Source: Sphingobium sp.
Lineage (GTDB): Bacteria > Pseudomonadota > Alphaproteobacteria > Sphingomonadales > Sphingomonadaceae
NCBI GenBank assembly: GCA_030148625.1
Contig: JASBTC010000094.1
Span: forward strand, 1 to 5,239
Direction of reading: 5' to 3'
DNA: 5,239 nt
The notes beneath the pieces are model-generated. The model searched no databases, had not been told where the DNA came from, and saw only the letters and a program-made list of their open reading frames with translations. Positions 1 through 5,239 of this stretch are shown piece by piece. Within the stretch, counting starts at the first letter, position 1. The number at the start of each line of letters is the position of its first letter. Both the position numbers and the translations under genes were made by a program.

Positions 1-729
1 AAGACGATCATCGTCATGCCCGAGACGCAGAGCCGCGAGAAGATGGACACGCTGCGCGCACTCGGTGCCGAACTGGTGCTCGTGCCCGCCGCGCCCTATT
101 CGAATCCGGGGCACTTCGTTCACACCTCGCGCCGGATCGCCGAAGAGACCGAAAATGCGCTCTGGGCCAACCAGTTCGACAATATCGCCAACCGCAAGGC
201 CCACATCCTGGGCACGGCGGAAGAGATCTGGGCGCAGACCGAGGGCAAGGTGGACGGTTTCACCTGTGCTGTCGGGACGGGCGGCACCTTTGCCGGGGTC
301 GGCATGGGATTGAAGGCGAAGCGCGACGACATCGTGATCGCGCTGAGCGATCCGGACGGCGCGGCGCTCTACAGCTATTATGCCTGTGGCGAGCTCAAGG
401 CCGAGGGCAGCTCGGTCGCCGAAGGGATCGGGCAGGGCCGCATCACCGCCAATCTGGAGGGCGCACCGGTCGATGCGCAGTTCCGCATCTCCGACGCGGC
501 GGGCCTGGTGCAGGTGCATCGCCTGCTCGAGGAGGAGGGGCTGTGCCTCGGCCTGTCCTCGGGCATCAATGTGGCCGGTGCGATCGCGCTGGCGCGGCAG
601 ATGGGCCCGGGCAAGACGATCGTGACGATCCTGTGCGACACCGGATTCCGCTATCTGTCGACGCTCTACAATGCCGAATGGCTTGAATCGAAGGGACTCG
701 TCGTCCCGGCTTCGCTCAGGACCAACTGA
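1..729 (+). CDS. cysK: Cysteine synthase (O-acetylserine sulfhydrylase family), 5'-truncated by window edge
   Basis: Fold-type II PLP enzyme that replaces the acetyl group of O-acetylserine with sulfide to give L-cysteine in the cytoplasm. The reading frame is open from base 1 to the TGA at 727-729 and gives 242 residues. The first visible segment (IIVMPETQSREKMDTLRALGAELVLVP) matches the family about 90 residues in, so the N-terminus with the PLP-binding lysine lies upstream. Visible motifs are the phosphate-binding loop GTGGT (274-288), the segment GELKAEGSSVAEGIGQGR typical of alphaproteobacterial cysteine synthase A, LSSGINVAGA (553-582), and CDTGFRYLST near the C-terminus. The Thr of CDTG (640-642) sits where family members place the Ser/Thr that contacts the pyridine nitrogen. 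A CysM-type or related beta-replacing enzyme is the alternative; the family is secure, the exact substrate less so. It reads toward the mra cluster but is separated from it, and no functional link is apparent. Confidence 0.88.
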   Translation, partial: KTIIVMPETQSREKMDTLRALGAELVLVPAAPYSNPGHFVHTSRRIAEETENALWANQFDNIANRKAHILGTAEEIWAQTEGKVDGFTCAVGTGGTFAGVGMGLKAKRDDIVIALSDPDGAALYSYYACGELKAEGSSVAEGIGQGRITANLEGAPVDAQFRISDAAGLVQVHRLLEEEGLCLGLSSGINVAGAIALARQMGPGKTIVTILCDTGFRYLSTLYNAEWLESKGLVVPASLRTN

Positions 730-737
730 TCCGATAT

Positions 738-766
738 TCGACAAAGCGATTCCGCTCGACTATCGT
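738..766 (+). promoter_or_regulatory. Possible sigma70-type promoter for the small membrane-protein gene
   Basis: TCGACA (738-743, five of six matches to TTGACA) is followed after 17 bases by TATCGT (761-766, four of six matches to TATAAT). Transcription would be expected to begin about 773-774, that is, at the GTG start codon itself. The match is modest and the region is short, so this is a candidate only. Confidence 0.3.
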
Positions 767-773
767 CGATGGC

Positions 774-1085
774 GTGACGGCAGGATCGCATGACACCGAT
801 CGTCAGGAACGGCTCCAGCGGGTGCGCATCGGCGTTACCGGCCTGGCGGCGGTTTTCCTGGTGGTGATGGGCGCAGGGGCGTTGACGCGCTCCGCCAGCG
901 ATGAGAGGCCTGTCCAGGATCAGGCCGATGTCGAGGTGCCGAACGGGCTGCCCGAACTCGTCGGCAACAAGCTCGCCGACGAGGAACTGCCCAAGGAGCC
1001 GCTGGCCGAACTCGGCGTCGCGCCCAGCACCGCATCCGACAATAATGCCGCGCCGGCCGATCCGTCGAAGCGCAAGGGCCCCTGA
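774..1085 (+). CDS. Small single-pass membrane protein of unknown function
   Basis: I do not recognise this 103-residue protein. Residues 1-18 are polar and basic near the membrane (RQERLQRVR), residues 19-37 form a hydrophobic segment (IGVTGLAAVFLVVMGAGAL), and residues 40-103 are acidic, Pro/Ala-rich and low in complexity, ending in basic SKRKGP. By the positive-inside rule the N-terminus should be cytoplasmic and the tail periplasmic; this is an inference. There is no lipobox and no clear cleavage site, so it is more likely anchored than secreted. The GTG at 774 is chosen because it is the only start close to the upstream stop that keeps the whole membrane segment. No Shine-Dalgarno-like sequence precedes it, and the nearby ATGs at 769 and 790 are in other frames. 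It starts 44 bases after the cysteine synthase stop, so it could be co-transcribed or have its own promoter. Codon use is like the neighbours, which supports it being a real gene. Confidence 0.65.
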   Translation: MTAGSHDTDRQERLQRVRIGVTGLAAVFLVVMGAGALTRSASDERPVQDQADVEVPNGLPELVGNKLADEELPKEPLAELGVAPSTASDNNAAPADPSKRKGP

Positions 1086-1096
1086 TCCGGGGCCTT
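1075..1096 (+). terminator. GC-rich hairpin over the stop codon, possible weak terminator
   Basis: GGCCCC (1077-1082) can pair with GGGGCC (1089-1094) around a 6-base loop, extended by a G-T and an A-T pair to 1075 and 1096. The TGA stop of the small membrane-protein gene lies at the start of the loop. No T-run follows, so it is not a classic intrinsic terminator. It could still mark the 3' end of the transcript or separate it from the mra region. Confidence 0.3.
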
Positions 1097-1105
1097 GATA
1101 AGGGT

Positions 1106-1132
1106 TGGGGTCCGGCTGGGGATTTCACGGGA
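1106..1132 (+). promoter_or_regulatory. Upstream G-run array, possible second MraZ-binding element
   Basis: Three units, TGGGG (1106-1110), TGGGG (1117-1121) and CGGGA (1128-1132), repeat at 11-base spacing on the + strand, with a further AGGG at 1101-1104. The stretch 1117-1134 reads TGGGGATTTCACGGGACA and matches the minus strand of 1310-1327 at 16 of 18 positions. The resemblance to the downstream array suggests the same protein may bind both. The 11-base spacing departs from the usual 10, so binding is less certain here. Confidence 0.4.
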
Positions 1133-1327
1133 CACGTTCCGACTCCATAGTTCTCGTCATGCCGTTCGTCTTGAATTTGGGGCGTTTCACTTGCGGATTC
1201 GGTCGATTCTTCAACGGAAACTACGAACATAATAGGAACGATTCAAATATTGCGTGTGAAGTGTGATTTTGGATCCATAAAATAAGTAGCAAAATCAATA
1301 TGTTACTTCTGTCCCTAGAAATCCCCA
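1117..1327. repeat. Inverted repeat pair flanking the mraZ promoter region
   Basis: The left arm is 1117-1134 (TGGGGATTTCACGGGACA on +). The right arm is 1310-1327, whose minus strand reads TGGGGATTTCTAGGGACA. They agree at 16 of 18 positions, including an unbroken 10 bases, and their centres are about 193 bp apart. The arms are parts of the two G-run arrays, and the AT-rich stretch lies between them. Confidence 0.7.
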
Positions 1328-1356
1328 GAAAACCCCTTTATTCCCCGCACTGCCCC
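1312..1356 (-). promoter_or_regulatory. Five-unit, 10-bp-period repeat array, probable MraZ operator
   Basis: On the + strand runs of C fall at 1313-1315, 1323-1326, 1333-1336, 1343-1346 and 1353-1356, a start-to-start spacing of exactly 10. Read on the minus strand the units are GGGGC, GGGGA, GGGGT, GGGGA and AGGGA, each separated by 5 bases. In E. coli MraZ is known to bind direct repeats of the form TGGGN with 5-base spacers upstream of its own gene, and this array has the same spacing and G-core. It ends 112 bases before the preferred mraZ start and lies just downstream of the AT-rich stretch, a suitable place for autoregulation. That MraZ binds here is inferred. The arrangement places the same face of the helix toward a multimeric protein. 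Confidence 0.7.
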
Positions 1357-1453
1357 TGATACCTAATGCACACAGGCGGGGTCTCCCCAAGCAGCGATGA
1401 TGCGCGGAAGCGGCGATGCCGTTTTTCCGAACGGGGAAGGCTGGCCTGGGTGC

Positions 1454-1458
1454 AAGGG
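1454..1458 (+). promoter_or_regulatory. Ribosome binding site of mraZ supporting the GTG start
   Basis: AAGGG lies 10 bases before the GTG at 1469. No comparable sequence precedes the ATGs at 1397 or 1400, which favours the GTG. Confidence 0.45.
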
Positions 1459-1468
1459 CGAGCCGACG

Positions 1469-1951
1469 GTGACGAACAGGGAGATCTATGTCGGAGGGGG
1501 GCTGAGCGCGATCGACGCCAAAGGGCGAGTCGCGATTCCTGCCCAGCTCCGCGGATTGATCCTCGAAAACAGCGGCGGCGCACCCGAGATCGGCCTGGTT
1601 CGCAGCCGCAATGCGCCCTGCCTGACCTGTTTCGACAAACCCTATATCAAGCGCATCCCCGAAACGCTCGAGCGCGACTATGCTGAGCGCAAGGATCCGA
1701 CGGTCACGCGCGAATATCTGGCGCGCCAGGCCTTCGCCACGATCGAGACCGTGCCCTTCGACACGTCGGGTCGCTTCATCATCTCGCCGCTTGTCCGCCG
1801 CCTCGGCAAGCTCGAGGACCTCGCCTATTTCTACGGCGTCGGCGACTATATCGAGATCTGGAATCCGACCCTCGCCATGGACTCGGATCTCGTGCCCGAG
1901 GAAGCGAAGATCGCGCTGGAATTCTTCCTCGAACAGCGGGGGGCGAAATGA
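1469..1951 (+). CDS. mraZ: MraZ, transcriptional regulator of the division/cell wall cluster
   Basis: MraZ is a nucleoid-associated, ring-forming DNA-binding protein that in E. coli represses its own dcw promoter. The product from GTG 1469 has 160 residues, within the family's usual range. It shows both SpoVT/AbrB-like half-domains: the first with the signature DAKGRVAIP at residues 16-24, the second with [10 protein letters not shown] at 98-107 followed by [11 protein letters not shown] at 123-133. The C-terminal part is an acidic helix-rich tail. The frame is open upstream to ATGs at 1397 and 1400, which would add 24 residues (MMRGSGDAVF...) with no resemblance to the family; the GTG start places the conserved core near the N-terminus as in other MraZ proteins and has an AAGGG before it. 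The stop overlaps the rsmH start as ATGA (1948-1951). A probable operator lies at 1312-1356. Family call is secure; the start is likely but not proven. Confidence 0.92.
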   Translation: MTNREIYVGGGLSAIDAKGRVAIPAQLRGLILENSGGAPEIGLVRSRNAPCLTCFDKPYIKRIPETLERDYAERKDPTVTREYLARQAFATIETVPFDTSGRFIISPLVRRLGKLEDLAYFYGVGDYIEIWNPTLAMDSDLVPEEAKIALEFFLEQRGAK

Positions 1952-2925
1952 CCGCACCCGCTCTCCACGCGGCAATGCCCGACAATGCCGGTCCGCACGT
2001 CCCGGTGCTGCTCGACGAAGTGATCGCCGCCTTGGCGATCGCGCCGGGTGAGGTGCATGTCGACGGCACGTTCGGTGCAGGCGGCTATACCCGTGCGATG
2101 CTTGCCGGGGGTGCGCAGGTCTTCGCTTTCGACCGCGATCCCGATGCGATCTGCGAAGGTGCCGCGCTGGTCGACGAAAGCGGCGGCGCGCTGATCCTGG
2201 TGCCGGAACGCTTCTCGCGCATGGTCGAGGCGCTGGCCGAGCGCGGCGTGTCGGCCGTCGATGGCGTCGCGCTCGATATCGGCGTGTCGTCGATGCAGTT
2301 CGACCGTGCCGAGCGCGGTTTCTCGTTCCAGGCCGACGGGCCGCTTGACATGCGCATGGAGCAGTCGGGCGAAAGTGCTGCCGATTTCCTCAACACCGCC
2401 GACGAAGCGGAGATTGCGGACGTCATCTATACCTTCGGCGAAGAGCCGAAATCCCGGCGGATCGCCCGCGCCATCGTCGCCGCACGCCCGATCGCGCGCA
2501 CCGCCGAGCTGGCGCAGATCGTCCGCCGCGCCACCGGATACAAGCCGCACGACAAGAAGGATCCGGCGACGCGGACCTTCCAGGCGATCCGCATCCATCT
2601 CAACCGCGAGCTTGGCGAGCTCGAGGATGGGCTGGCGGCTGCAGAGCGTGCGCTAAAGCCCGGTGGGCGGCTGGCGGTGGTGACGTTCCACAGCCTGGAG
2701 GATCGTATCGTCAAGCGTTTCCTGCGTGATCGTAGCGGCGCCGCGCCGCAGGGATCGCGCCATCTGCCGGGCGCATCCGCCAAGGGTCCGGCACCCAGTT
2801 TCGAGGCCGTCGGCAAGGCGATACGCCCCGGCGAAACCGAGCTGGCGCGCAATCCGCGCGCTCGTTCGGCGACGTTGCGCGTCGCACGCCGTACTGCGGC
2901 ACCTGCACAGGAGCGCGCGGCATGA
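1948..2925 (+). CDS. rsmH: RsmH, 16S rRNA (cytosine-1402-N4) methyltransferase
   Basis: SAM-dependent enzyme (also called MraW) that makes the N4-methyl group of m4Cm1402 in the ribosomal P site. The 325-residue length is normal. Signatures in order: HVPVLLDEV at 17-25; the SAM-binding loop [10 protein letters not shown] at 39-48; acidic end of the next strand DRDPDAI at 62-68; [10 protein letters not shown] at 110-119 and RGFSF...DGPLDMRM to 137; [13 protein letters not shown] from 164 in the inserted helical domain; [21 protein letters not shown] at 205-225; [13 protein letters not shown] at 246-258; and [14 protein letters not shown] near the C-terminus. All key motifs are intact. The ATG overlaps the mraZ stop, with a G-run at 1938-1943 in front, and the stop overlaps ftsL, so it is most likely translated by coupling within the operon. 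The antisense frames over this gene are shadows. Confidence 0.96.
   Translation: MTAPALHAAMPDNAGPHVPVLLDEVIAALAIAPGEVHVDGTFGAGGYTRAMLAGGAQVFAFDRDPDAICEGAALVDESGGALILVPERFSRMVEALAERGVSAVDGVALDIGVSSMQFDRAERGFSFQADGPLDMRMEQSGESAADFLNTADEAEIADVIYTFGEEPKSRRIARAIVAARPIARTAELAQIVRRATGYKPHDKKDPATRTFQAIRIHLNRELGELEDGLAAAERALKPGGRLAVVTFHSLEDRIVKRFLRDRSGAAPQGSRHLPGASAKGPAPSFEAVGKAIRPGETELARNPRARSATLRVARRTAAPAQERAA
2909..2913 (+). promoter_or_regulatory. Ribosome binding site of ftsL
   Basis: AGGAG lies 8 bases before the ATG at 2922, inside the end of rsmH. It is a strong Shine-Dalgarno match and fixes the ftsL start. Confidence 0.7.
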
Positions 2926-3530
2926 TCGCAAAGCGTTTTCAGTCCTTCCAGCGGCTGGCCGCGGGCACCTGCGCGGTGATGGGCCTGTATATGATCACTT
3001 CGCAGGTCGCGTCCGAGCGGACCGATCTGGAGCGGGTGGACCGCCAGATCCTTTCGGCACGCAAGGATATCCGCCAGCTCCAGACCGAGCTGGGGACACG
3101 CGCCAGCCTGCGCCAGCTCGAGCGTTGGAACGGCGAAGTGCTGGCGCTGACCACGCCCGACGCCGATCAGTTCGTCGGCAACGAGCGCGCGCTGGCGACG
3201 CTCGACCGCTCCGGCATCGTCCCCGGGCCGCGTTACGCGCCGAGCGCGGTGTTGATGGCGATGACCAGCACGCCCGCCGCGGCGACCGTGCCGACCGCCG
3301 CGCCGGTCGCGAGCGATGCGGTCGAACGGCCTGCCGCGACTGTCGAACGTCGCGTGCTGGCGGAAGAGGCGCGCAAGCCGCAGCCCGTGCTCGTTGCCGC
3401 CGCCAAGCCCGAACCGAAGCGCAAGGAAGCGAAGAAGCCGATCGATCTGATCGAGGCGAAGCTGCTCGACGACGGGCTGATCGGCGAACTGGCCAGCCGC
3501 GCCAGGGCGGAAAGCGGCAGGCAGCGATGA
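2922..3530 (+). CDS. ftsL: FtsL-type divisome protein with long C-terminal tail
   Basis: Single-pass inner-membrane protein of the FtsQLB-FtsWI divisome, identified by position between rsmH and ftsI and by topology rather than by a strong sequence motif, which FtsL lacks. Of 202 residues, 1-11 are basic, about 12-29 are the membrane segment ([18 protein letters not shown]), and about 32-66 are a charged heptad-like coiled coil ([26 protein letters not shown]). [11 protein letters not shown] and [13 protein letters not shown] then follow, as in alphaproteobacterial FtsL. From about 113 to 172 the chain is Ala/Pro/Val-rich and then Lys/Glu-rich, probably disordered and periplasmic, ending in a likely amphipathic helix [21 protein letters not shown] (about 174-194). 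E. coli FtsL has about 120 residues, so the tail is an extension. Both ends overlap their neighbours as ATGA. Function is assigned with good confidence from context; a lineage-specific FtsL-like protein is the only real alternative. Confidence 0.82.
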   Translation: MIAKRFQSFQRLAAGTCAVMGLYMITSQVASERTDLERVDRQILSARKDIRQLQTELGTRASLRQLERWNGEVLALTTPDADQFVGNERALATLDRSGIVPGPRYAPSAVLMAMTSTPAAATVPTAAPVASDAVERPAATVERRVLAEEARKPQPVLVAAAKPEPKRKEAKKPIDLIEAKLLDDGLIGELASRARAESGRQR

Positions 3531-5224
3531 CCACGCTGATCGCCCGTCCGCACCGCGTTCGCGACACCGGCACCCGGCATCAGTGGCTGGCGACCGCGCA
3601 TCTGCGCCTGATGATGCTGATGCTGATGTTCCTGGGCATCGGCACGCTGATCGGTGGGCGGTTGCTCTGGCTCGGCGCGTTCGGCGATCCGCCGCGCCGC
3701 GGCTATGTCGGTTCGACCTTCATCCCCGCCCGCGGCGACATCGTCGATCGCTTTGGTGTGCCGCTGGCGCGCACCATCGATGCCTGGTCGGTCGGCGTCC
3801 ATCCCGACCGCCTGCTTGGCGATCCCGAGGATCTCGCGCCCCAGCTTGCCCGGTTGATGCCCGAGAAATCCGAAGCCGAATATCTGGCGATCCTGCGGTC
3901 GGGCAAGAGCTTCACCTATCTGCGTCGTCGCGCGCTGCCCGAACTGGTCTCGGCGGTGAACGCGCTGGGTGAACCGGCGATGGCATTCGCGCGCGAACCC
4001 GAGCGGCTTTATCCGCAGACCACGCTTGCCGCGCATGTGCTCGGCTATACCGATTTCGACGGCCATGGCGTGATCGGCATGGAAAAGGTGCTCGACAAGA
4101 CCCTCACCGATCCGGCCACGCGCAGCACCCCGGTGATGCTGTCAATCGACAGCCGCGTCCAGGCCGCGATGGAAAGCGAGCTTTATGCCGCGATGACGCG
4201 GCACAGTGCGCTCGGCGCGACCGGCCTGGTGCTCGACGTCGATACCGGTGAGGTGATCGCGCTGGCGTCGCTGCCGGTGTTCAATCCCAACAAGTTCGGC
4301 AATTCGCCCGATGAGGCGCGCCGCAACAATGTGACGCAGAGCGTCTATGAGCTCGGCTCCACCTTCAAGCCGCTGACCATCGCCCAGGCGATCGATGGTG
4401 GCGTCGTCACCTCGATGGCCAAGCGCTACGACGCCACCGCGCCCGTCGCGATCGGCCGGTTCCGGATCAAGGACGATCACCCCTCGGGCCGCTGGCTCAA
4501 CGTGCCCGAAACGCTGATCCACAGTTCCAACATCGTCACCGCACGCATCGCCGACGAAATGGGCCAGGCGCGGATGGAGGATCTGTTCCACAAGCTCGGT
4601 TTTGCGGCGGCGCCCGCGATCGATCTGCGCGAAAAGGGCTTCCCGCTCTATCCGCGCAACTGGGGCCGCGCGACCACGCTGACCACCGCATATGGCCATG
4701 GCATCGCGGTGACGCCGCTGCATCTGGCCAGTGCTTATGCCGCGCTCGTCAATGGCGGCATCCTCCGGCCCGCGACGGTGATGAAGCTCGACAAGGACCA
4801 TGTCCCCAAGGGCCGCCGCGTCTTCACCGCGTCGACCAGCGCGCGTATGCGGCAGCTGCTGCGTCTGGTCGTGATGGACGGCACCGGTCGCAAGGGCGAC
4901 GCCGTCGGCTTCCGCGTCGGCGGCAAGACCGGCACCGCGGAGAAGCCGGGTGTCGGCGGCTATTCCAAGCGCGTCAATGTCTCGACCTTTGCCGCTGCCT
5001 TCCCGATGGACAAGCCGCGCTATGTGGTGATCGCCATGCTCGACGCGCCCAAGGGCACGGCGGAGACGTTCGGCCTCACCACGGCGGCCTGGACCGCGGC
5101 GCCGGTGGTGTCGAAAGTGATCGCGCGCACCGGCCCGATGCTGGGTGTCATCCCCGACGAGAAAAAGGATGTCGATGTGTCCGACCTGACTCCGCTCCTC
5201 TGGAAGGCGAAGGGCGAGGAGTGA
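3527..5224 (+). CDS. ftsI: FtsI (PBP3), septal peptidoglycan transpeptidase
   Basis: Class B penicillin-binding protein that cross-links septal peptidoglycan with the glycosyltransferase FtsW; target of beta-lactams. 565 residues from ATG 3527. A basic cytoplasmic N-terminus is followed by one membrane segment at about 28-49 (LMMLMLMFLGIGTLIGGRLLWL), then the PBP dimerisation domain beginning with the conserved RGDIVDRFG at 69-77, and the transpeptidase domain from about 200 to 545. The three active-site motifs are complete: S278-T-F-K281 with the nucleophilic serine, S333-S-N335, and K467-T-G469 in GGKTGTAEK. The family segment RATTLTTAYGHGIAVTPLHLASAYAALVNGG is also present. There are no PASTA repeats. 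The frame stays open back to 2726 through ftsL and rsmH, but this is a GC-rich artefact: the ATG at 3527 overlaps the ftsL stop and places the membrane anchor at the expected distance. It ends one base into the next gene. Confidence 0.97.
   Translation: MTTLIARPHRVRDTGTRHQWLATAHLRLMMLMLMFLGIGTLIGGRLLWLGAFGDPPRRGYVGSTFIPARGDIVDRFGVPLARTIDAWSVGVHPDRLLGDPEDLAPQLARLMPEKSEAEYLAILRSGKSFTYLRRRALPELVSAVNALGEPAMAFAREPERLYPQTTLAAHVLGYTDFDGHGVIGMEKVLDKTLTDPATRSTPVMLSIDSRVQAAMESELYAAMTRHSALGATGLVLDVDTGEVIALASLPVFNPNKFGNSPDEARRNNVTQSVYELGSTFKPLTIAQAIDGGVVTSMAKRYDATAPVAIGRFRIKDDHPSGRWLNVPETLIHSSNIVTARIADEMGQARMEDLFHKLGFAAAPAIDLREKGFPLYPRNWGRATTLTTAYGHGIAVTPLHLASAYAALVNGGILRPATVMKLDKDHVPKGRRVFTASTSARMRQLLRLVVMDGTGRKGDAVGFRVGGKTGTAEKPGVGGYSKRVNVSTFAAAFPMDKPRYVVIAMLDAPKGTAETFGLTTAAWTAAPVVSKVIARTGPMLGVIPDEKKDVDVSDLTPLLWKAKGEE
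5210..5214 (+). promoter_or_regulatory. Ribosome binding site of the next gene (probable murE)
   Basis: AAGGG lies 9 bases before the ATG at 5224, within the last codons of ftsI. A second purine run, GAGGAG at 5216-5221, is too close to the ATG to be the main site. Confidence 0.45.
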
Positions 5225-5239
5225 TGCGATTGGGCGCGC
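5224..5239 (+). CDS. murE: Start of probable murE (UDP-MurNAc-tripeptide synthetase), cut by window edge
   Basis: Only five codons are visible (MRLGA), too few for identification by sequence. The ATG shares its A with the ftsI stop (TGATG), has a Shine-Dalgarno-like AAGGG in front, and sits where murE follows ftsI in the conserved mraZ-rsmH-ftsL-ftsI-murE-murF order. MurE adds the third amino acid, normally meso-diaminopimelate in Gram-negatives, to UDP-MurNAc-L-Ala-D-Glu. A GTG at 5221 in the same frame is an alternative start. The gene name is an inference from order alone. Confidence 0.55.

Larger units (their letters stand above)
1086..1468 (+). other. Long mraZ upstream region with an AT-rich core
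   Basis: About 380 bases hold no convincing gene. The flanks are GC-rich, while about 1205-1345 is clearly AT-rich compared with everything else in the window, as expected for a promoter region. Two G-run arrays lie at its sides (1106-1132 and 1312-1356). Possible -10-like hexamers include CATAAT (1228-1233), TAAAAT (1278-1283) and TATGTT (1299-1304), but none has a convincing -35 at 16-18 bases, so the start of transcription is not resolved. The stretch 1357-1468 would be the untranslated leader of mraZ, unless translation starts at the in-frame ATGs at 1397 or 1400. Confidence 0.6.

Noticed and set aside
1179..1190. GGGGCGTTTCAC resembling GGGGATTTCAC at 1118-1128
   Set aside because: A single G-run without periodic neighbours and with an inserted base; too weak to call a third MraZ-like site.
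1378..1388. GGGG-TCT-CCCC mini hairpin before mraZ
   Set aside because: Only four base pairs with a three-base loop and no T-run; its CCCC is also out of phase with the 10-base array, so it was not counted as a sixth unit.
1478..1505. ATG at 1488 with AGGGAG just in front, encoding MSEGG and a stop
   Set aside because: The frame differs from mraZ and ends after five codons. The purine run is explained by mraZ codons. A role in tuning mraZ translation is conceivable, but nothing supports it.
1295..1975. Minus-strand open frame over mraZ and its upstream region
   Set aside because: Its codons mirror mraZ on the opposite strand, and it runs through the AT-rich regulatory region without any recognisable domain.
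1846..2598. Long minus-strand open frame (250 codons) across mraZ and rsmH
   Set aside because: It is antisense to two genes with complete family motifs. Open antisense frames are common in GC-rich genomes with this codon use, and its translation shows no recognisable domain.
2726..3526. In-frame 5' extension of ftsI giving an 832-residue protein
   Set aside because: The extension overlaps rsmH and ftsL in another frame, is Arg/Ala-rich junk, and would place the FtsI membrane anchor in mid-protein. ATG 3527 has normal family spacing.
3233..4066. Long minus-strand open frame (277 codons) across ftsL and ftsI
   Set aside because: It is a shadow of ftsL/ftsI; the translation is Arg/Gln/Asp-rich with no family signature and no ribosome binding site was evident.

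Overview
The window is GC-rich and all recognisable genes lie on the + strand. It covers the 5' end of a division and cell wall (dcw/mra) cluster in the order mraZ-rsmH-ftsL-ftsI-(murE), preceded by the 3' part of a cysteine synthase gene and a small membrane-protein gene. High GC, the MraZ and FtsI sequences, and an unusually long FtsL with an Ala/Pro/Lys-rich tail suggest an alphaproteobacterium, most likely a sphingomonad. This assignment is by recognition, not by a search.

Layout: 1-729 is the C-terminal three quarters or so of a PLP-dependent cysteine synthase (its start and PLP lysine lie upstream). 774-1085 encodes a 103-residue single-pass membrane protein that I do not recognise. 1086-1468 is a long non-coding stretch with an AT-rich core. 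1469-1951 mraZ, 1948-2925 rsmH, 2922-3530 ftsL, 3527-5224 ftsI, and the first codons of a probable murE from 5224. The four junctions from mraZ to murE overlap by 1-4 bases (three ATGA, one TGATG), so the genes form one tightly coupled transcription and translation unit.

How the genes work together: MraZ is the cluster's own DNA-binding regulator. RsmH methylates 16S rRNA. FtsL and FtsI are inner-membrane divisome parts that build septal peptidoglycan. MurE makes the precursor. The most interesting non-coding feature is upstream of mraZ: a 10-bp-period array of five G-runs (minus strand, 1312-1356), matching the architecture known for MraZ operators, and a second related array in the opposite orientation about 200 bp upstream (1106-1132). 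The two share an 18-nt stretch with 16 identities as an inverted repeat, flanking the AT-rich region where the promoter probably lies. I see no mobile element, CRISPR array, tRNA or rRNA, and no wholly new system. The coding content is conventional; the regulatory layout is what merits follow-up.
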